Below are positions 53,776-62,589 of a DNA stretch of 64,000 bases, one piece after another. The position numbers and the translations under genes are program-made. Source of the DNA: JAMQPK01 sp963761975 (GTDB taxonomy: Bacteria > Acidobacteriota > Vicinamibacteria > Vicinamibacterales > JAMQPK01); contig CAVXIR010000002.1 of the NCBI GenBank assembly GCA_963761975.1, positions 930,001-994,000 of the forward strand. Direction: 5' to 3'. The notes beneath the pieces are model-generated. The model searched no databases, was not told the DNA's origin, and saw only the letters and a list, made by a program, of their open reading frames with translations. Within the stretch, counting starts at the first letter, position 1, and every line of letters begins with the position of its first letter.

Positions 53776-54171
53776 ATGTTGTTTCTGCTGCAGTTAGTGA
53801 TCAACGCCGCGGCACTGTGGGTGGCGATCCAGCTCGTGGCCGGCATCGATCACACCGGCAGCTGGTGGTCGCTGCTGTTCACGGCGCTCGTCTTCGGCAT
53901 TCTCAACGCGAGCGTGAGGCCGTTGCTCAAGCTGCTCTCGCTGCCGATTCTCATCCTGACCCTTGGGCTGTTCATCTTCGTCATCAACGCGCTGATGCTG
54001 CTGCTGACCGGATGGGTATCCGGACTGCTCGGCCTCGGGTTTCATGTCGAAGGTTTCTGGGCGGCGTTTCTCGGCGGTCTCATTATCAGCATTGTCAGTC
54101 TGATGCTCTCCATCTTCACCGGGGCGCGGAAGATGAAGGTGCACGTGGAGTCACATACGGCTCACACCTGA
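53776..54171 (+). CDS. Phage-holin-family (DUF-type) integral membrane protein
   Basis: A 131-residue protein with four transmembrane helices: FLLQLVINAAALWVAIQLVA, SLLFTALVFGILNASVRPLL, LLSLPILILTLGLFIFVINA and AFLGGLIISIVSLMLSIFTG. The motif NASVRPLLKLLSLP with a following (L)TLGLF is characteristic of the Phage_holin_4_2/YvlD family, widespread in bacterial genomes and not restricted to phages. Function unknown. Its 3' end overlaps the convergent amidase gene by 56 bases. Confidence 0.88.
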   Translation: MLFLLQLVINAAALWVAIQLVAGIDHTGSWWSLLFTALVFGILNASVRPLLKLLSLPILILTLGLFIFVINALMLLLTGWVSGLLGLGFHVEGFWAAFLGGLIISIVSLMLSIFTGARKMKVHVESHTAHT

Positions 54172-55453
54172 GCGCCACGCTCGAGAGATCCGCCGTGTGC
54201 TCCCTTCGTCCCACGAACTGAAGCCCGCACGGCATCCCTTCTGATGAGTCCCCACTCGGCAGCGAAATGGCCGGATGTCCGGTGAGATTGAACAGTTGAG
54301 TCAATCTGAGCGTGAGCGGCCTGAGTGGCTCGTGCGCGGACTCGATGGTCGCCGTGGTCGAGCCGATTTTCGGCGCCGGCAGAGGGACTGTGGGCAGCAC
54401 GAGCGCATCACACCCCAAAAGCGCTGTGTCGACGGCCGCCCGCAGGAGGGTGCGATCGCTCTGCGCCTTCACGTATTCGTTTCGGGAAATCCTGCTCCCC
54501 ATCTCGAGGCGATCCCGGATTCCGCGCGAGAATTCTTCACGCGCCTTTTCGAGCGCCTCGGCGTAATAAGCAAACGCTTCCGGGAGCACGACATTCACAT
54601 ACGTCGTAGCGATGTCCGGTACCGGGCCGAGATGGACGTCTGTGATGGCGGCGCCGGCCGCCTTCAGCCGATCCAACGCTTCTTCGAAGCGCAGCCGCAC
54701 ATCGACATCCAGCTTTTCCAGAAAATAGCCGCCGAGCTTGCCGATGCGCAGGTCCCGCACGGACTCAACCGTCGCCGGTGGCCACGCCGTGCCGGTGAGA
54801 GCCGCGTAGATTGTCCACGCGTCCCGTACCGTTCCCGCGATCGGCCCTACGTGATCGAGAGAAACCGACAGCGGCACCACGCCTGTCGTCGGTATTTCGC
54901 CAAACGTTGGCTTCAACCCGACAACGCCACACGCTGCAGCTGGGATTCGAATCGACCCGCCGGTGTCTGTGCCGATCGACGCCCATCCCATGCCGGCGGC
55001 GACCGCCGCGGCCGAGCCGCCACTCGAGCCGCCGGGAGAGCGACTGACGTCGCGCGGGTTGCGTACCGGTCCGAATGCCGATTCGTCGCTTGTCGTGCCG
55101 AGTGCGATCTCGTGCAGGTTGCACTTGCCGATGATCACCGCGCCCGCATCGCGCAAGCGCGCCACGACCCTCGCATCGTCGCGAGCGACGTGTCCGGCGC
55201 GAACCCGCGAGGCTGCCGTTGTGGGCCAGCCCTTCACATCGATGAGATCTTTGATGGAGATTGGACGGCCGTGAAGCGGTCCTCGAGAGCGCCCCTGGCG
55301 CAGCTCTTCATCGAGCACCTGCGCTTCTGCCATCGCGTCGGCTTCGAAAATCGCAATGAACGCATTGAGCCTGCCATTGAGCGCTGAGATCCGCTCGAGC
55401 GCCTCGGCGACATCCTTTGCGACCGGCCCATGCACACCGTCAGTCGGCGTCAT
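54116..55453 (-). CDS. Amidase signature enzyme (GatA-like)
   Basis: A 445-residue amidase. Catalytic triad: Lys in GRPISIKDLIDVKGWPTTAA, cis-Ser in SRSPGGSSGGSAAAVAAGMG, Ser in GWASIGTDTGGSIRIPAAAC. The remaining fold is complete (GLKPTFGEIPTTGVVPLSVS, FNLTGHPAISLPSGDSSEGM). Such enzymes hydrolyse amides or, as GatA, transamidate Glu-tRNA; absence of gatB or gatC nearby favours a free amidase. The last residues overlap the holin-family gene, and the 5' end overlaps the small methyltransferase by 14 bases, so these two are co-transcribed. Confidence 0.9.
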   Translation of the reverse strand: MTPTDGVHGPVAKDVAEALERISALNGRLNAFIAIFEADAMAEAQVLDEELRQGRSRGPLHGRPISIKDLIDVKGWPTTAASRVRAGHVARDDARVVARLRDAGAVIIGKCNLHEIALGTTSDESAFGPVRNPRDVSRSPGGSSGGSAAAVAAGMGWASIGTDTGGSIRIPAAACGVVGLKPTFGEIPTTGVVPLSVSLDHVGPIAGTVRDAWTIYAALTGTAWPPATVESVRDLRIGKLGGYFLEKLDVDVRLRFEEALDRLKAAGAAITDVHLGPVPDIATTYVNVVLPEAFAYYAEALEKAREEFSRGIRDRLEMGSRISRNEYVKAQSDRTLLRAAVDTALLGCDALVLPTVPLPAPKIGSTTATIESAHEPLRPLTLRLTQLFNLTGHPAISLPSGDSSEGMPCGLQFVGRREHTADLSSVALRCEPYVTPRAPSSSAPR

Positions 55454-55778
55454 TCGTAATCAGCACTCCCTCGGGTGCCAGCAGCTTCTCGAGCGTGTCG
55501 CGTGAAGAAATATACGTGGCGTCACAGAAGATCACGTCGAATGGACCGGCCAGTTTGTACAACAACCGCCGAGGGTCGCCGCCAATCACCGTCGTTCTCG
55601 TTACGAGACCGTTACTGGACACGAACCGACGCGCGGCCTCTGCACGCAAACGATTGCCCTCCATCAGAATCAGCATGCCGTCTGGCGCGAGCGCCGCTGT
55701 TGGCGACATCGGCGTGTCGTCGAGCACGACGCCAACTGCGAGCACACGCCTGGCGAGGCCGCGAACATTTTCGTACAT
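55440..55778 (-). CDS. Short SAM-dependent methyltransferase-like protein
   Basis: A 112-residue protein from ATG 55778. The sequence has an O-methyltransferase-like SAM fold core: ALAPDGMLILMEGNRLRAEA, VTRTTVIGGDPRRLLYKLAG and PFDVIFCDATYISSRDTLEK, LLAPEGVLITND. It lacks the N-terminal helices of full enzymes (usual length about 200), so it is either a minimal family or a truncated copy. It overlaps the amidase start by 14 bases. Confidence 0.6.
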   Translation of the reverse strand: MYENVRGLARRVLAVGVVLDDTPMSPTAALAPDGMLILMEGNRLRAEAARRFVSSNGLVTRTTVIGGDPRRLLYKLAGPFDVIFCDATYISSRDTLEKLLAPEGVLITNDAD

Positions 55779-55829
55779 GCGGTGTGATTGTACGCTGCCC
55801 CTTGTTCGGTTGTAAGCTGTGGCAGGTCC

Positions 55830-57263
55830 ATGCGTCACACGAAGATCATTGCCACGATTGGCCCTGCAAGTCGAAGTGTCGAGGTGCTCGAGCAGGTGAT
55901 CGCTGCGGGCGTCGACATCTGCCGGCTGAACTTTTCACACAGCTCTCATGAGGAGCACGAAGAGACGTTCCGAAGAATCCGCGAAGTTGCGGCCGGTGCA
56001 GCGAAGGTGGTCTCCATACTTCAGGACCTGAGCGGACCGAAGATCCGCACCGGCCGGCTGAAAGGCGGGCGGCCGCTCGTCCTGCAGGATGGCCAGACGA
56101 TCCGCATCGTCGCAGGCGATGGCGAAGGAGACGAGGAACACATCTACACCACCTACGCCGAGCTTGTGCGCAGGGCGCGGCCGGGCGGCCAGCTGCTCCT
56201 GGACGACGGCAAGATCCAGCTTTCGATCGAGAGAGCGGACGGCCGCGAGATTGTCGCGCGTGTGCTGGAAGGCGGGCCACTGGATGAACACAAGGGGATC
56301 AATGCCCCGGGCATTCAGTTGTCGGGTGAGGCGCTGACCCCGAAGGACATCGAGGATATGAAGTTCGGCGTGAAGCTCGGGGTCGACATGATCGCCTTGA
56401 GCTTCGTGCGCAAAGCCGATGATATGTGGCAGGCACGTCAAATCCTCACCGAGCTCGGCGCTGCAGCCGTTCCGCTCATCGCCAAGATCGAGCGCCCCGA
56501 AGCGCTCGATCACCTGGAAGAGATTCTGAAAGTCTCTCAGGGCGTAATGGTGGCCCGGGGCGATTTGGGCCTCGAGATGCCGCTCGAGAAGGTGCCCACG
56601 TCGCAGAAGGAGATCACGCGAAAGGCGCGTCGCTCGGGTATCCCGGTCATCGTCGCCACACAGGTGCTCGAGTCGATGCGGAGCGAAGCGCGTCCAACAC
56701 GGGCCGAAGTCAGCGATGCCGCCAATGCAGTGGACGACGGAGTGGACGCGATCATGCTGGCAGGCGAAACGGCGGTGGGGTTACATCCGGTGAAGACCGT
56801 CGAAACGCTGGATGCCGTCATTCGCGAGGCCGAGCGTATCGGGTCGGGGCATTCGGGTGCCATCAGTCCAATGACCCCGATTGTCGAAGTGCCGCGCGCG
56901 CCGCACGCGCAAGCCCTGTGCGAGGCGGCGGTGACACTCGCCGACCATTGCAGCGCCTTTGCGATTGTCGCCATTACCCGCCTCGGGAATGCCGCGCGGG
57001 TGCTCTCGGCCCTTCGTCCACGTACGCCTGTGTTTGCCGCAACCGAAAGCGACGTGATTGCCCGTCAGCTGACTATTTATCGGGGCGTCGTGCCACTGAC
57101 GACCGGCATCGGAAAAAATGTCGATACGACAGGCACGCGACTCAAGCAAGAGCTGAGCAGTCGAGGGCTCGTCCCAAGCGGGTCTATCGTGGTCTTCATC
57201 AACGCGAACAGCCGCCTCGAACGCGCCGATCAGAACTTCGTGAACGTGCAGAAATTTGACTAA
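55830..57263 (+). CDS. pyk: Pyruvate kinase
   Basis: A 477-residue glycolytic enzyme making pyruvate and ATP from phosphoenolpyruvate and ADP. ATG 55830 starts at the conserved TKIIATIGPASRSVEVLEQV. Seen: GVDICRLNFSHSSHEEHEET (substrate Arg-Asn), LSGPKIRTGRLKGGRPLVLQ, VPLIAKIERPEALDHLEEIL (catalytic Lys-Ile-Glu), VMVARGDLGLEMPLEKVPTS, VIVATQVLESMRSEARPTRA and DAIMLAGETAVGLHPVKTVE. The C-terminal domain is normal (CSAFAIVAITRLGNAARVLS). A 9-bp repeat array starts at the base following its stop codon. Confidence 0.97.
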   Translation: MRHTKIIATIGPASRSVEVLEQVIAAGVDICRLNFSHSSHEEHEETFRRIREVAAGAAKVVSILQDLSGPKIRTGRLKGGRPLVLQDGQTIRIVAGDGEGDEEHIYTTYAELVRRARPGGQLLLDDGKIQLSIERADGREIVARVLEGGPLDEHKGINAPGIQLSGEALTPKDIEDMKFGVKLGVDMIALSFVRKADDMWQARQILTELGAAAVPLIAKIERPEALDHLEEILKVSQGVMVARGDLGLEMPLEKVPTSQKEITRKARRSGIPVIVATQVLESMRSEARPTRAEVSDAANAVDDGVDAIMLAGETAVGLHPVKTVETLDAVIREAERIGSGHSGAISPMTPIVEVPRAPHAQALCEAAVTLADHCSAFAIVAITRLGNAARVLSALRPRTPVFAATESDVIARQLTIYRGVVPLTTGIGKNVDTTGTRLKQELSSRGLVPSGSIVVFINANSRLERADQNFVNVQKFD

Positions 57264-57355
57264 GAGTCGGTGGAGTCGAAGGAGTCGGAAGAGTCGTATG
57301 AGTCGTATGAGTCTTTAGAGAGTCAAAGGAGTCGGGAGAGTCGTACGAGTCCTTA
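57264..57355. repeat. About ten 9-bp repeats (GAGTCGNNN) abutting a stop codon
   Basis: Units GAGTCGGTG, GAGTCGAAG, GAGTCGGAA, GAGTCGTAT, GAGTCGTAT, GAGTCTTTA, (GA) GAGTCAAAG, GAGTCGGGA, GAGTCGTAC, GAGTCCTTA. The first unit begins at 57264, directly after the pyruvate-kinase TAA (57261-57263). Confidence 0.92.
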
Positions 57356-57548
57356 AAAGAGCCCGTAACAGAACCCCTCGGGGACGAGGCCTTGGCCGAT
57401 AAGGTAAAAACCTCGCGACCAGGCACGACTGATCGCCGCGGATTCCAAATCCTACGATGTCCGGCCAAAGCGGGCCAATCGGCGCCGGACTTTTCGAAAA
57501 ACACTTTCGGTCTGCCGCGCAACTGCATACGATGTCAGAGACAACAAA

Positions 57549-57908
57549 GTGATCATGGCATCAACGACCGAGGAAGTTCTGCAACGGCACGTGAGGTGTT
57601 TCTCCGAGGGAGATCTCGAAGGCGTCGTCTCGGACTACTCCGCAGACGCGGTCCTCTTTACGCCCAATGGACCGCTGAAGGGCCACGGCCCGATTCGGGA
57701 ATTCTTCCGCGCCCTGATCAAGGAATTCGAACAACCCGGCACCACGTTCTCGATGCAGCTGCAGTCGATCGACGGCGACTTCGCGTACGCGCAGTGGTCC
57801 GCCGAGACAGCCGACAACGTCTATGAGATGGCGACCGACACGCACGTCGTGCGAGACGGCAAGATCGTCGCGCAATCGTTTGCCGGCCAGATCAAGCCGA
57901 AACGATAA
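57549..57908 (+). CDS. SnoaL/NTF2-like protein
   Basis: A 119-residue small alpha+beta protein: STTEEVLQRHVRCFSEGDLE, GVVSDYSADAVLFTPNGPLK, GHGPIREFFRALIKEFEQPG, YAQWSAETADNVYEMATDTH and VVRDGKIVAQSFAGQIKPK. This matches SnoaL-like proteins, which are cyclases, isomerases or simple binding proteins. GTG 57549 or ATG 57555 can start it. It converges with the kinase gene, whose stop is 15 bases away. Function unassigned. Confidence 0.85.
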   Translation: MIMASTTEEVLQRHVRCFSEGDLEGVVSDYSADAVLFTPNGPLKGHGPIREFFRALIKEFEQPGTTFSMQLQSIDGDFAYAQWSAETADNVYEMATDTHVVRDGKIVAQSFAGQIKPKR

Positions 57909-57923
57909 TGTCGGACGTCAACC

Positions 57924-60082
57924 TCAGGCCGGCAGATTCAACAGGCGCGCCAGCGCCGGCCACTGCCGCTGTGATTTGAGCAGCGGCGCCAGCATGTAGA
58001 CGAGTGGCAGAAATCGCTGGGCGATTCCTCGAGCGGCCCACTCCGCGGACTGCTCAGCGTCACCGCGCATCGCGTGAAAGATGGCGAGTCCGGTCGACGC
58101 TCCGTACGCCTCACCTGTGCCAAGCGTTTGCAGGAGCCCGTCCGTGCGCTTCCGGTCGCCGGTGAGTTCCAGCAGCGCCGCCAGCTGTCCCATGACGGTG
58201 TTCGACCACGGCGTCACCACATGCGCGCGCTCGGTGAACGCGAGCGCCTCCTCCGAATGTCCCTGCTGCGCGCGCACGGCCCCGAGCGTCTCCAGCGCCC
58301 ACGGGAAATTGGCATCGACGTCGAGGATGCCTCGGAGCTCTGCCTCTGCCGCGTCGAGCCGTCCGAGGTGTCGAAGCCCGCGCGCATAAAGATGGCGATA
58401 CAGTAGGTTCAACGGATCTTCCTCCAGCGCTCTTCCCATGGTCTCGACGGCTTCCGCGACGCGGCCGATCGGCAACAGATAGTGATTGCCATACCAGAAG
58501 CGCACGTCGCGGGACAGCGGCTCGCGCGCCATCGCAAGCTGCCACTCGCGTTCCGCGCCGATCCAGTCGTGCCCGAAGGAGCCAGCGCACACACCGAGCA
58601 ACGCGTGCGCCTCGGGCAGCGCAGGATCGACGTCCAACGCCCGTTCTTCAGCCGCACGCGCCAGCGGCATCACTTCGTGCGCCGGCTTGAAACCTAAGTT
58701 CGCCAGCATCGTGTAGCAGCCGCCCAACAAGCTGTATGGAAGCGCGAACTGAGGGTCGAGCGTGATGGCGTGCTCGAGCAGTGCCTTGGTCTGCGCGAAC
58801 GACCCCGGAAACGCCCTGGACCAGAGCTCTCGAGCCTCAAGGTAGGCCTCATACGCGCGGAGGTTCGGCTGGTGACGGGGCGACGTCGACGAATCCGCCG
58901 ACAGTCTGATTCGCAACGCAGAGGTGATCGCGTGTGTGATCTCGTCCTGGATCGCGAAGATGTCCGTCCACTCGCGGTCGTAACGCTCGGACCAGAGATG
59001 GAAGCCGTCGGCCACCTTGATCAGCTGCGCCGTCACCCTGACTCGGTTGCCGGCCCTGCGCACGCTCCCTTCGAGCAGATGCTCGACGTTCAGCCGCCGC
59101 CCAACTTCCGTAAGCTCGACATCCTTTCCGCGAAACAGAAAGGAAGACGTCCGGCCTGCCACCCGCAGTCCCGGCATTTGCGCCAGCGCGTTGATCACTT
59201 CTTCCGCGAGTCCGTCGCCGAAATATTCGTTCTCTTTGTCAGCGCTCATGTTCGCGAACGGCAGCACCGCAATCGATGGTTTGTGCTCGCCTGGCGCGGA
59301 CGTCAACTCCGTGGACGCGTGTTCCAGGACGGCCCTCACCTCTGCCATCGTCTGAAAACGTTCCCGTGGATTGGCGGCCAGGCATCGCTGGACGATGCGC
59401 GCGAGCGCGGCCGGCGCCTGACCGGATTGAAAAGCGTCACCCTCGCCCGACGCACGGACACCCGACAGGAGTTCGTGGAGGACGATGCCGAAGCTGAAGA
59501 CGTCGGAGCGAACGTCGAGTGGTTTGCCCGCCGCCTGTTCCGGCGACATGTAGCCGGGCGAGCCCATGATGACGCCGGCAATGGTCTTCGCCACCGTATG
59601 CGTGAGGTCGTCAGGGTCTGCCCTGGTCGGCCGCAGGAGCTTGGCCAGGCCGAAATCGAGGAGCTTGACCGTCCCATCTCGCGTGATCAGGACGTTGGTT
59701 GGCTTCAGGTCGCGGTGCAGGATGCCGCGATCGTGGGCCGCTTCCAGCGCGCGCGCGACCTGGATCGCCTGTCGGACGGCTTCGGGGGCCGCGACTGGAC
59801 CGCGCAGCGGCTGGCCGTCGATGTACTCGAGCACAAGATAGCCTGGCCCGATGTCGTACAGCTGGCAGATGTGCGGATGGTTCAGGGACGCGATCGCCCG
59901 CGCTTCGTGTTCGAATCGACCCAGGCGATCCGAGTCATGGGCTGCAGGCGCCGGGAGAACCTTAATGGCGACTGTGCGATCAAGCCGCGTGTCGCGGGCT
60001 TTGTAGACCTCGCCCATCCCGCCTGCGCCAAGTAGCGCGACGATCTGTACGGGCCGAGCCGCACGCCGGGAGTCAGGGCCAA
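57924..60082 (-). pseudogene. Ser/Thr kinase with TolB-like and TPR domains, N-terminal frameshift
   Basis: A membrane-linked or cytoplasmic Hanks-type kinase. The first 12 codons (TTG 60082: LTPGVRLGPYR) are in one frame, then a one-base loss near 60046-60048 leads to the long frame, which continues IVALLGAGGMGEVYKARDTR. The kinase has VAIKVLPAPAAHD (Lys), HRDLKPTNVLITRDGTVKLL and DFG, and APE-type GSPGYMSPEQAAGK. After about 270 residues comes a TolB/FlgO-like domain (KPSIAVLPFANMSADKENEY, FGDGLAEEVINALAQMPGLR). TPRs follow (AEERALDVDPALPEAHALLG; WALETLGAVRAQQGHSEEAL). If the long frame alone is used, the glycine loop starts at GEVYKA and is incomplete. Confidence 0.85.
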
Positions 60083-60353
60083 TTCGTGGGGATTATAAAG
60101 GCGCGACGGGAGGGTGGACGAGATTGGTCTCGATCACGGCGATCTGGTTTCCTAATCCTGGGTCGGGTCGGGGTCGTCAGCCCGTCGTCCACCTCAACGT
60201 CTCGCGCAGCCACTGCCAGCTGATCACTTCCCCGATCACACAGTCCGGCCGCTGCCGCAGTCCGCCGCGTTCGCCGTGCAGCGGGGGAACCGCATCCACA
60301 AATGTCAGAGCTTCTTGAGAGTCGTTCCGGTTCGCGCCGGTCAAGCGAACCGC
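60083..60353. other. Gap upstream of the kinase
   Basis: About 270 bases without a clear gene. A short minus-strand frame (ALTFVDAVPPLHGERGG and VIGEVISWQWLRETLRW) may be the end of a lost gene. Otherwise nothing is recognised. Confidence 0.3.
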
Positions 60354-60430
60354 TTACGACTCGGGGACTTTTACGACTCAGGGACTCTATAGACTCGGCG
60401 ACTCTTTAGAGTCCTCCGACTCCAAGACTC
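60354..60430. repeat. Nine-bp repeats of GACTC type, opposite orientation to those at 57264
   Basis: Units TACGACTCG, GGGACTTT, TACGACTCA, GGGACTCTA, TAGACTCGG, CGACTCTTT, AGAGTCCTC, CGACTCCAA, GACTCACG. The array ends inside the stop codon (60429-60431) of the SRPBCC gene. The GACTC core is the reverse complement of the GAGTC core at 57264-57355. Confidence 0.85.
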
Positions 60431-60904
60431 ACGCGACTTCCAGGTATTTCTTCAACGCTTGCAGTGCGCGTTCCCATCCCGGCGCAATCACTTCGTAGTA
60501 GCGCTTCCAGCGATCGCCATCCTCTGATGCGCGCTGCACCACTTTGACCAGCGTGATTTGCGGGTTGTTGGCGCGCTGGAGCTCACAAGTCACTTCGAGC
60601 GCCATCGGGCCGATGGGGTTGCCGTCGGGCGGCAACCAGAACGCATCGGCGACGAAGAACTCACGGTCGGCTTTGTAGTCCATCACCGTTCCATGGAGCG
60701 TCCCTCCGAGCCGGCCGAGCACTTCATCCGTGTATCGGTCGGTTCCCACTCGACAGCGTACGCGCCGAGGACGCGCGGCACAGTGACCGAGCGTGTGACG
60801 TGCCACCACGTTGCCAGCGCTCGCGAATCGAAAAACGCCCACATCACGCGCGAGGGCGAGGCGATGATCGAAATCGAAGAGGTGAAAGATGGATTCGTGG
60901 GCAC
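60429..60904 (-). pseudogene. SRPBCC/AHSA1-like protein, one frameshift
   Basis: About 158 codons from GTG 60904. First frame: FTSSISIIASPSRVMWAFFD, SRALATWWHVTRSVTVPRVL and AYAVEWEPTD; a base is missing near 60739, and the second frame then continues YTDEVLGRLGGTLHGTVMDY, KADREFFVADAFWLPPDGNP and a helical C-terminus (RWKRYYEVIAPGWERALQAL). The fold is a START/SRPBCC-type hydrophobic-ligand domain. It follows DinB with a 4-base gap. The stop overlaps the GACTC repeat array. Confidence 0.75.
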
Positions 60905-60908
60905 TTTT

Positions 60909-61394
60909 TTAGTCGCGGGGCCCCAACACCCGCGCCGCGCGCGCGCGCCGGATTTGATCAGCGTGCTTGTGGGCGTGCTCGGCGTAAATCTCGAGCCAGC
61001 GGTCCACGCCGTACGTCCCATGTTCGGGGTGCGTGCCCGTTTTGGCAAAATCCGCGTCCGTCATCCGATCGAGCAGATCGCCGGTGGAACTGCGCGCGGC
61101 CTGAAAGGCGACGAGCGAGGTGCCAATAGGCCGATTGTAATGGAGCCGTTTGGCAAACTCTTTCTCATCATAGGCGCGGATCGCCGCATTCTCCTCGGCG
61201 ACAAGCAGCCGCAGCCGGATTGCTGACGTCATTTCGCTATCGGCGAGGTGGTGGACGATCTCGCGGGCGGTCCACTTGTTCGGCCCCGGCCGCGAGTCGA
61301 GCTCCGCGTCTGTCGCGCCTTCAAGGGCCGCAGCGACTTCGCGATAGCCGTCTTTGTACCTGGCGATGAGTTCCACGCGTCGGTGCTGATCCAT
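60909..61394 (-). CDS. DinB-like (DUF664) four-helix metal protein
   Basis: A 161-residue four-helix bundle protein of the DinB/YfiT family, from ATG 61394. Seen: IARYKDGYREVAAALEGATD, GPNKWTAREIVHHLADSEMT with His of the metal triad, LRLLVAEENAAIRAYDEKEF and WLEIYAEHAHKHADQIRRAR with the further His residues. These proteins bind a divalent metal and often act on small thiols or as DNA-damage induced proteins of unknown role. It precedes SRPBCC by 4 bases and follows NamZ by 7 bases in the same direction. Confidence 0.88.
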   Translation of the reverse strand: MDQHRRVELIARYKDGYREVAAALEGATDAELDSRPGPNKWTAREIVHHLADSEMTSAIRLRLLVAEENAAIRAYDEKEFAKRLHYNRPIGTSLVAFQAARSSTGDLLDRMTDADFAKTGTHPEHGTYGVDRWLEIYAEHAHKHADQIRRARAARVLGPRD

Positions 61395-61401
61395 AGGTGT
61401 C

Positions 61402-62589
61402 TCAATACAGCAAGAATGGTTTCCGCTGAGTGCGGAATCGCTCGTTTTCCTGCAGCCAGCTGTAATAAATCGTCCGGACCGGCAGTCCTGATTCGATCTG
61501 CTGACGGAGATCGCCAGACCCGGCGAGGACATCGATGGGCATCTTCTCGTGCTCGTATTCGTACGGCGGCTGCCGCCACTCGAACGCCGAGGGGTTCTGG
61601 GCACGGATCTCGGCGAGTATCGCAATCGCGCTCTCAACAGGACGAAAGTCGGTGCGATCGAGCACATGTATCTGACAGCCGCCGCACGGCTGCTTCGCGT
61701 GCTTGTGGAACGTCGGCTCGAACACCACCGGCCGGAAATGTACCCCAGGCAGTTCGTGCGCACGAAGTTTGTCGGCGAGCGCTTCCGCATCGACCCACGG
61801 TGCGCCAATCAGCTCGAAGGGCCGTGTCGTGCCCCGGCCTTCTGAGACGTTCGTCCCTTCGAAAAGGACTGTGCCGGGATACACGACCGCGGTCTCAACC
61901 GTCGGCACATTGGGCGACGGCATCACCCATGGAAGGCCGGTGTCCTCAAAGTACATTTTCCGCTGCCACTCGTCCATCGGCACGACCGTGAGGTCGGCTC
62001 CGATGCCGCACGCCTCGTTGAAATACCGTGCGAGCTCCGCAATCGTCATCCCGTGCCGCATGGGAATCTGAAACTGTCCCACGAACGACTCGAATCCTTT
62101 CAGCAGCATCGGACCACCGATCGCCTCGCCGCCGATCGGGTTGGGGCGATCTGCGACGATGACAGGTACGCCATGCTTTTTGCCCGCGCGCAGACAGTTG
62201 GCCATGGTGTAGATGAAGGTGTAGATGCGTGAGCCGACGTCCTGCAGATCGACGACCAGCACGTCGATACCCTTCAGCATCTCTGCGGTCGGCTCACGCG
62301 TCTCGCTATAGAGCGAATAGACAGGCACGCCGCGCGTTGGATCGTGCGTGTGGGCTGTTTCGATCATGTTGTCCTGGACATCGGCGCGGTAGCCGTGCTG
62401 CGGGCCGAAGATCGCCGCCAGCGTCACGCCGGGCTCAGTCGCAATCGTGCGGACGACGTGCCGATAGTTCACGTCGATGGACGCGGGATTCGACACGACC
62501 CCGACACGCTTGTTCTTGAGTGCGCCGGACGCGAGCAGGCGCTCGGACCCGAGCCGTACCCTCGATTTCGTCATTGTGTTCGCCATCAT
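61402..62589 (-). CDS. Exo-beta-N-acetylmuramidase family protein (NamZ, DUF1343)
   Basis: A 395-residue protein of DUF1343, characterised in other bacteria as an exo-muramidase (NamZ) that removes N-acetylmuramic acid from cell-wall fragments. ATG 62589 overlaps the ICMT stop by 4 bases. Seen: KNKRVGVVSNPASIDVNYRH, LAAIFGPQHGYRADVQDNMI, DVLVVDLQDVGSRIYTFIYT, GVPVIVADRPNPIGGEAIGG, DEWQRKMYFEDTGLPWVMPS and LFEGTNVSEGRGTTRPFELI. No export signal is visible, so it probably acts in the cytoplasm on recycled muropeptides. Followed by DinB. Confidence 0.9.
   Translation of the reverse strand: MMANTMTKSRVRLGSERLLASGALKNKRVGVVSNPASIDVNYRHVVRTIATEPGVTLAAIFGPQHGYRADVQDNMIETAHTHDPTRGVPVYSLYSETREPTAEMLKGIDVLVVDLQDVGSRIYTFIYTMANCLRAGKKHGVPVIVADRPNPIGGEAIGGPMLLKGFESFVGQFQIPMRHGMTIAELARYFNEACGIGADLTVVPMDEWQRKMYFEDTGLPWVMPSPNVPTVETAVVYPGTVLFEGTNVSEGRGTTRPFELIGAPWVDAEALADKLRAHELPGVHFRPVVFEPTFHKHAKQPCGGCQIHVLDRTDFRPVESAIAILAEIRAQNPSAFEWRQPPYEYEHEKMPIDVLAGSGDLRQQIESGLPVRTIYYSWLQENERFRTQRKPFLLY

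Noticed and set aside
53776..54171. Prophage evidence from the holin-family gene
   Set aside because: The Phage_holin_4_2 family is common in ordinary bacterial chromosomes, and no other phage gene is near.
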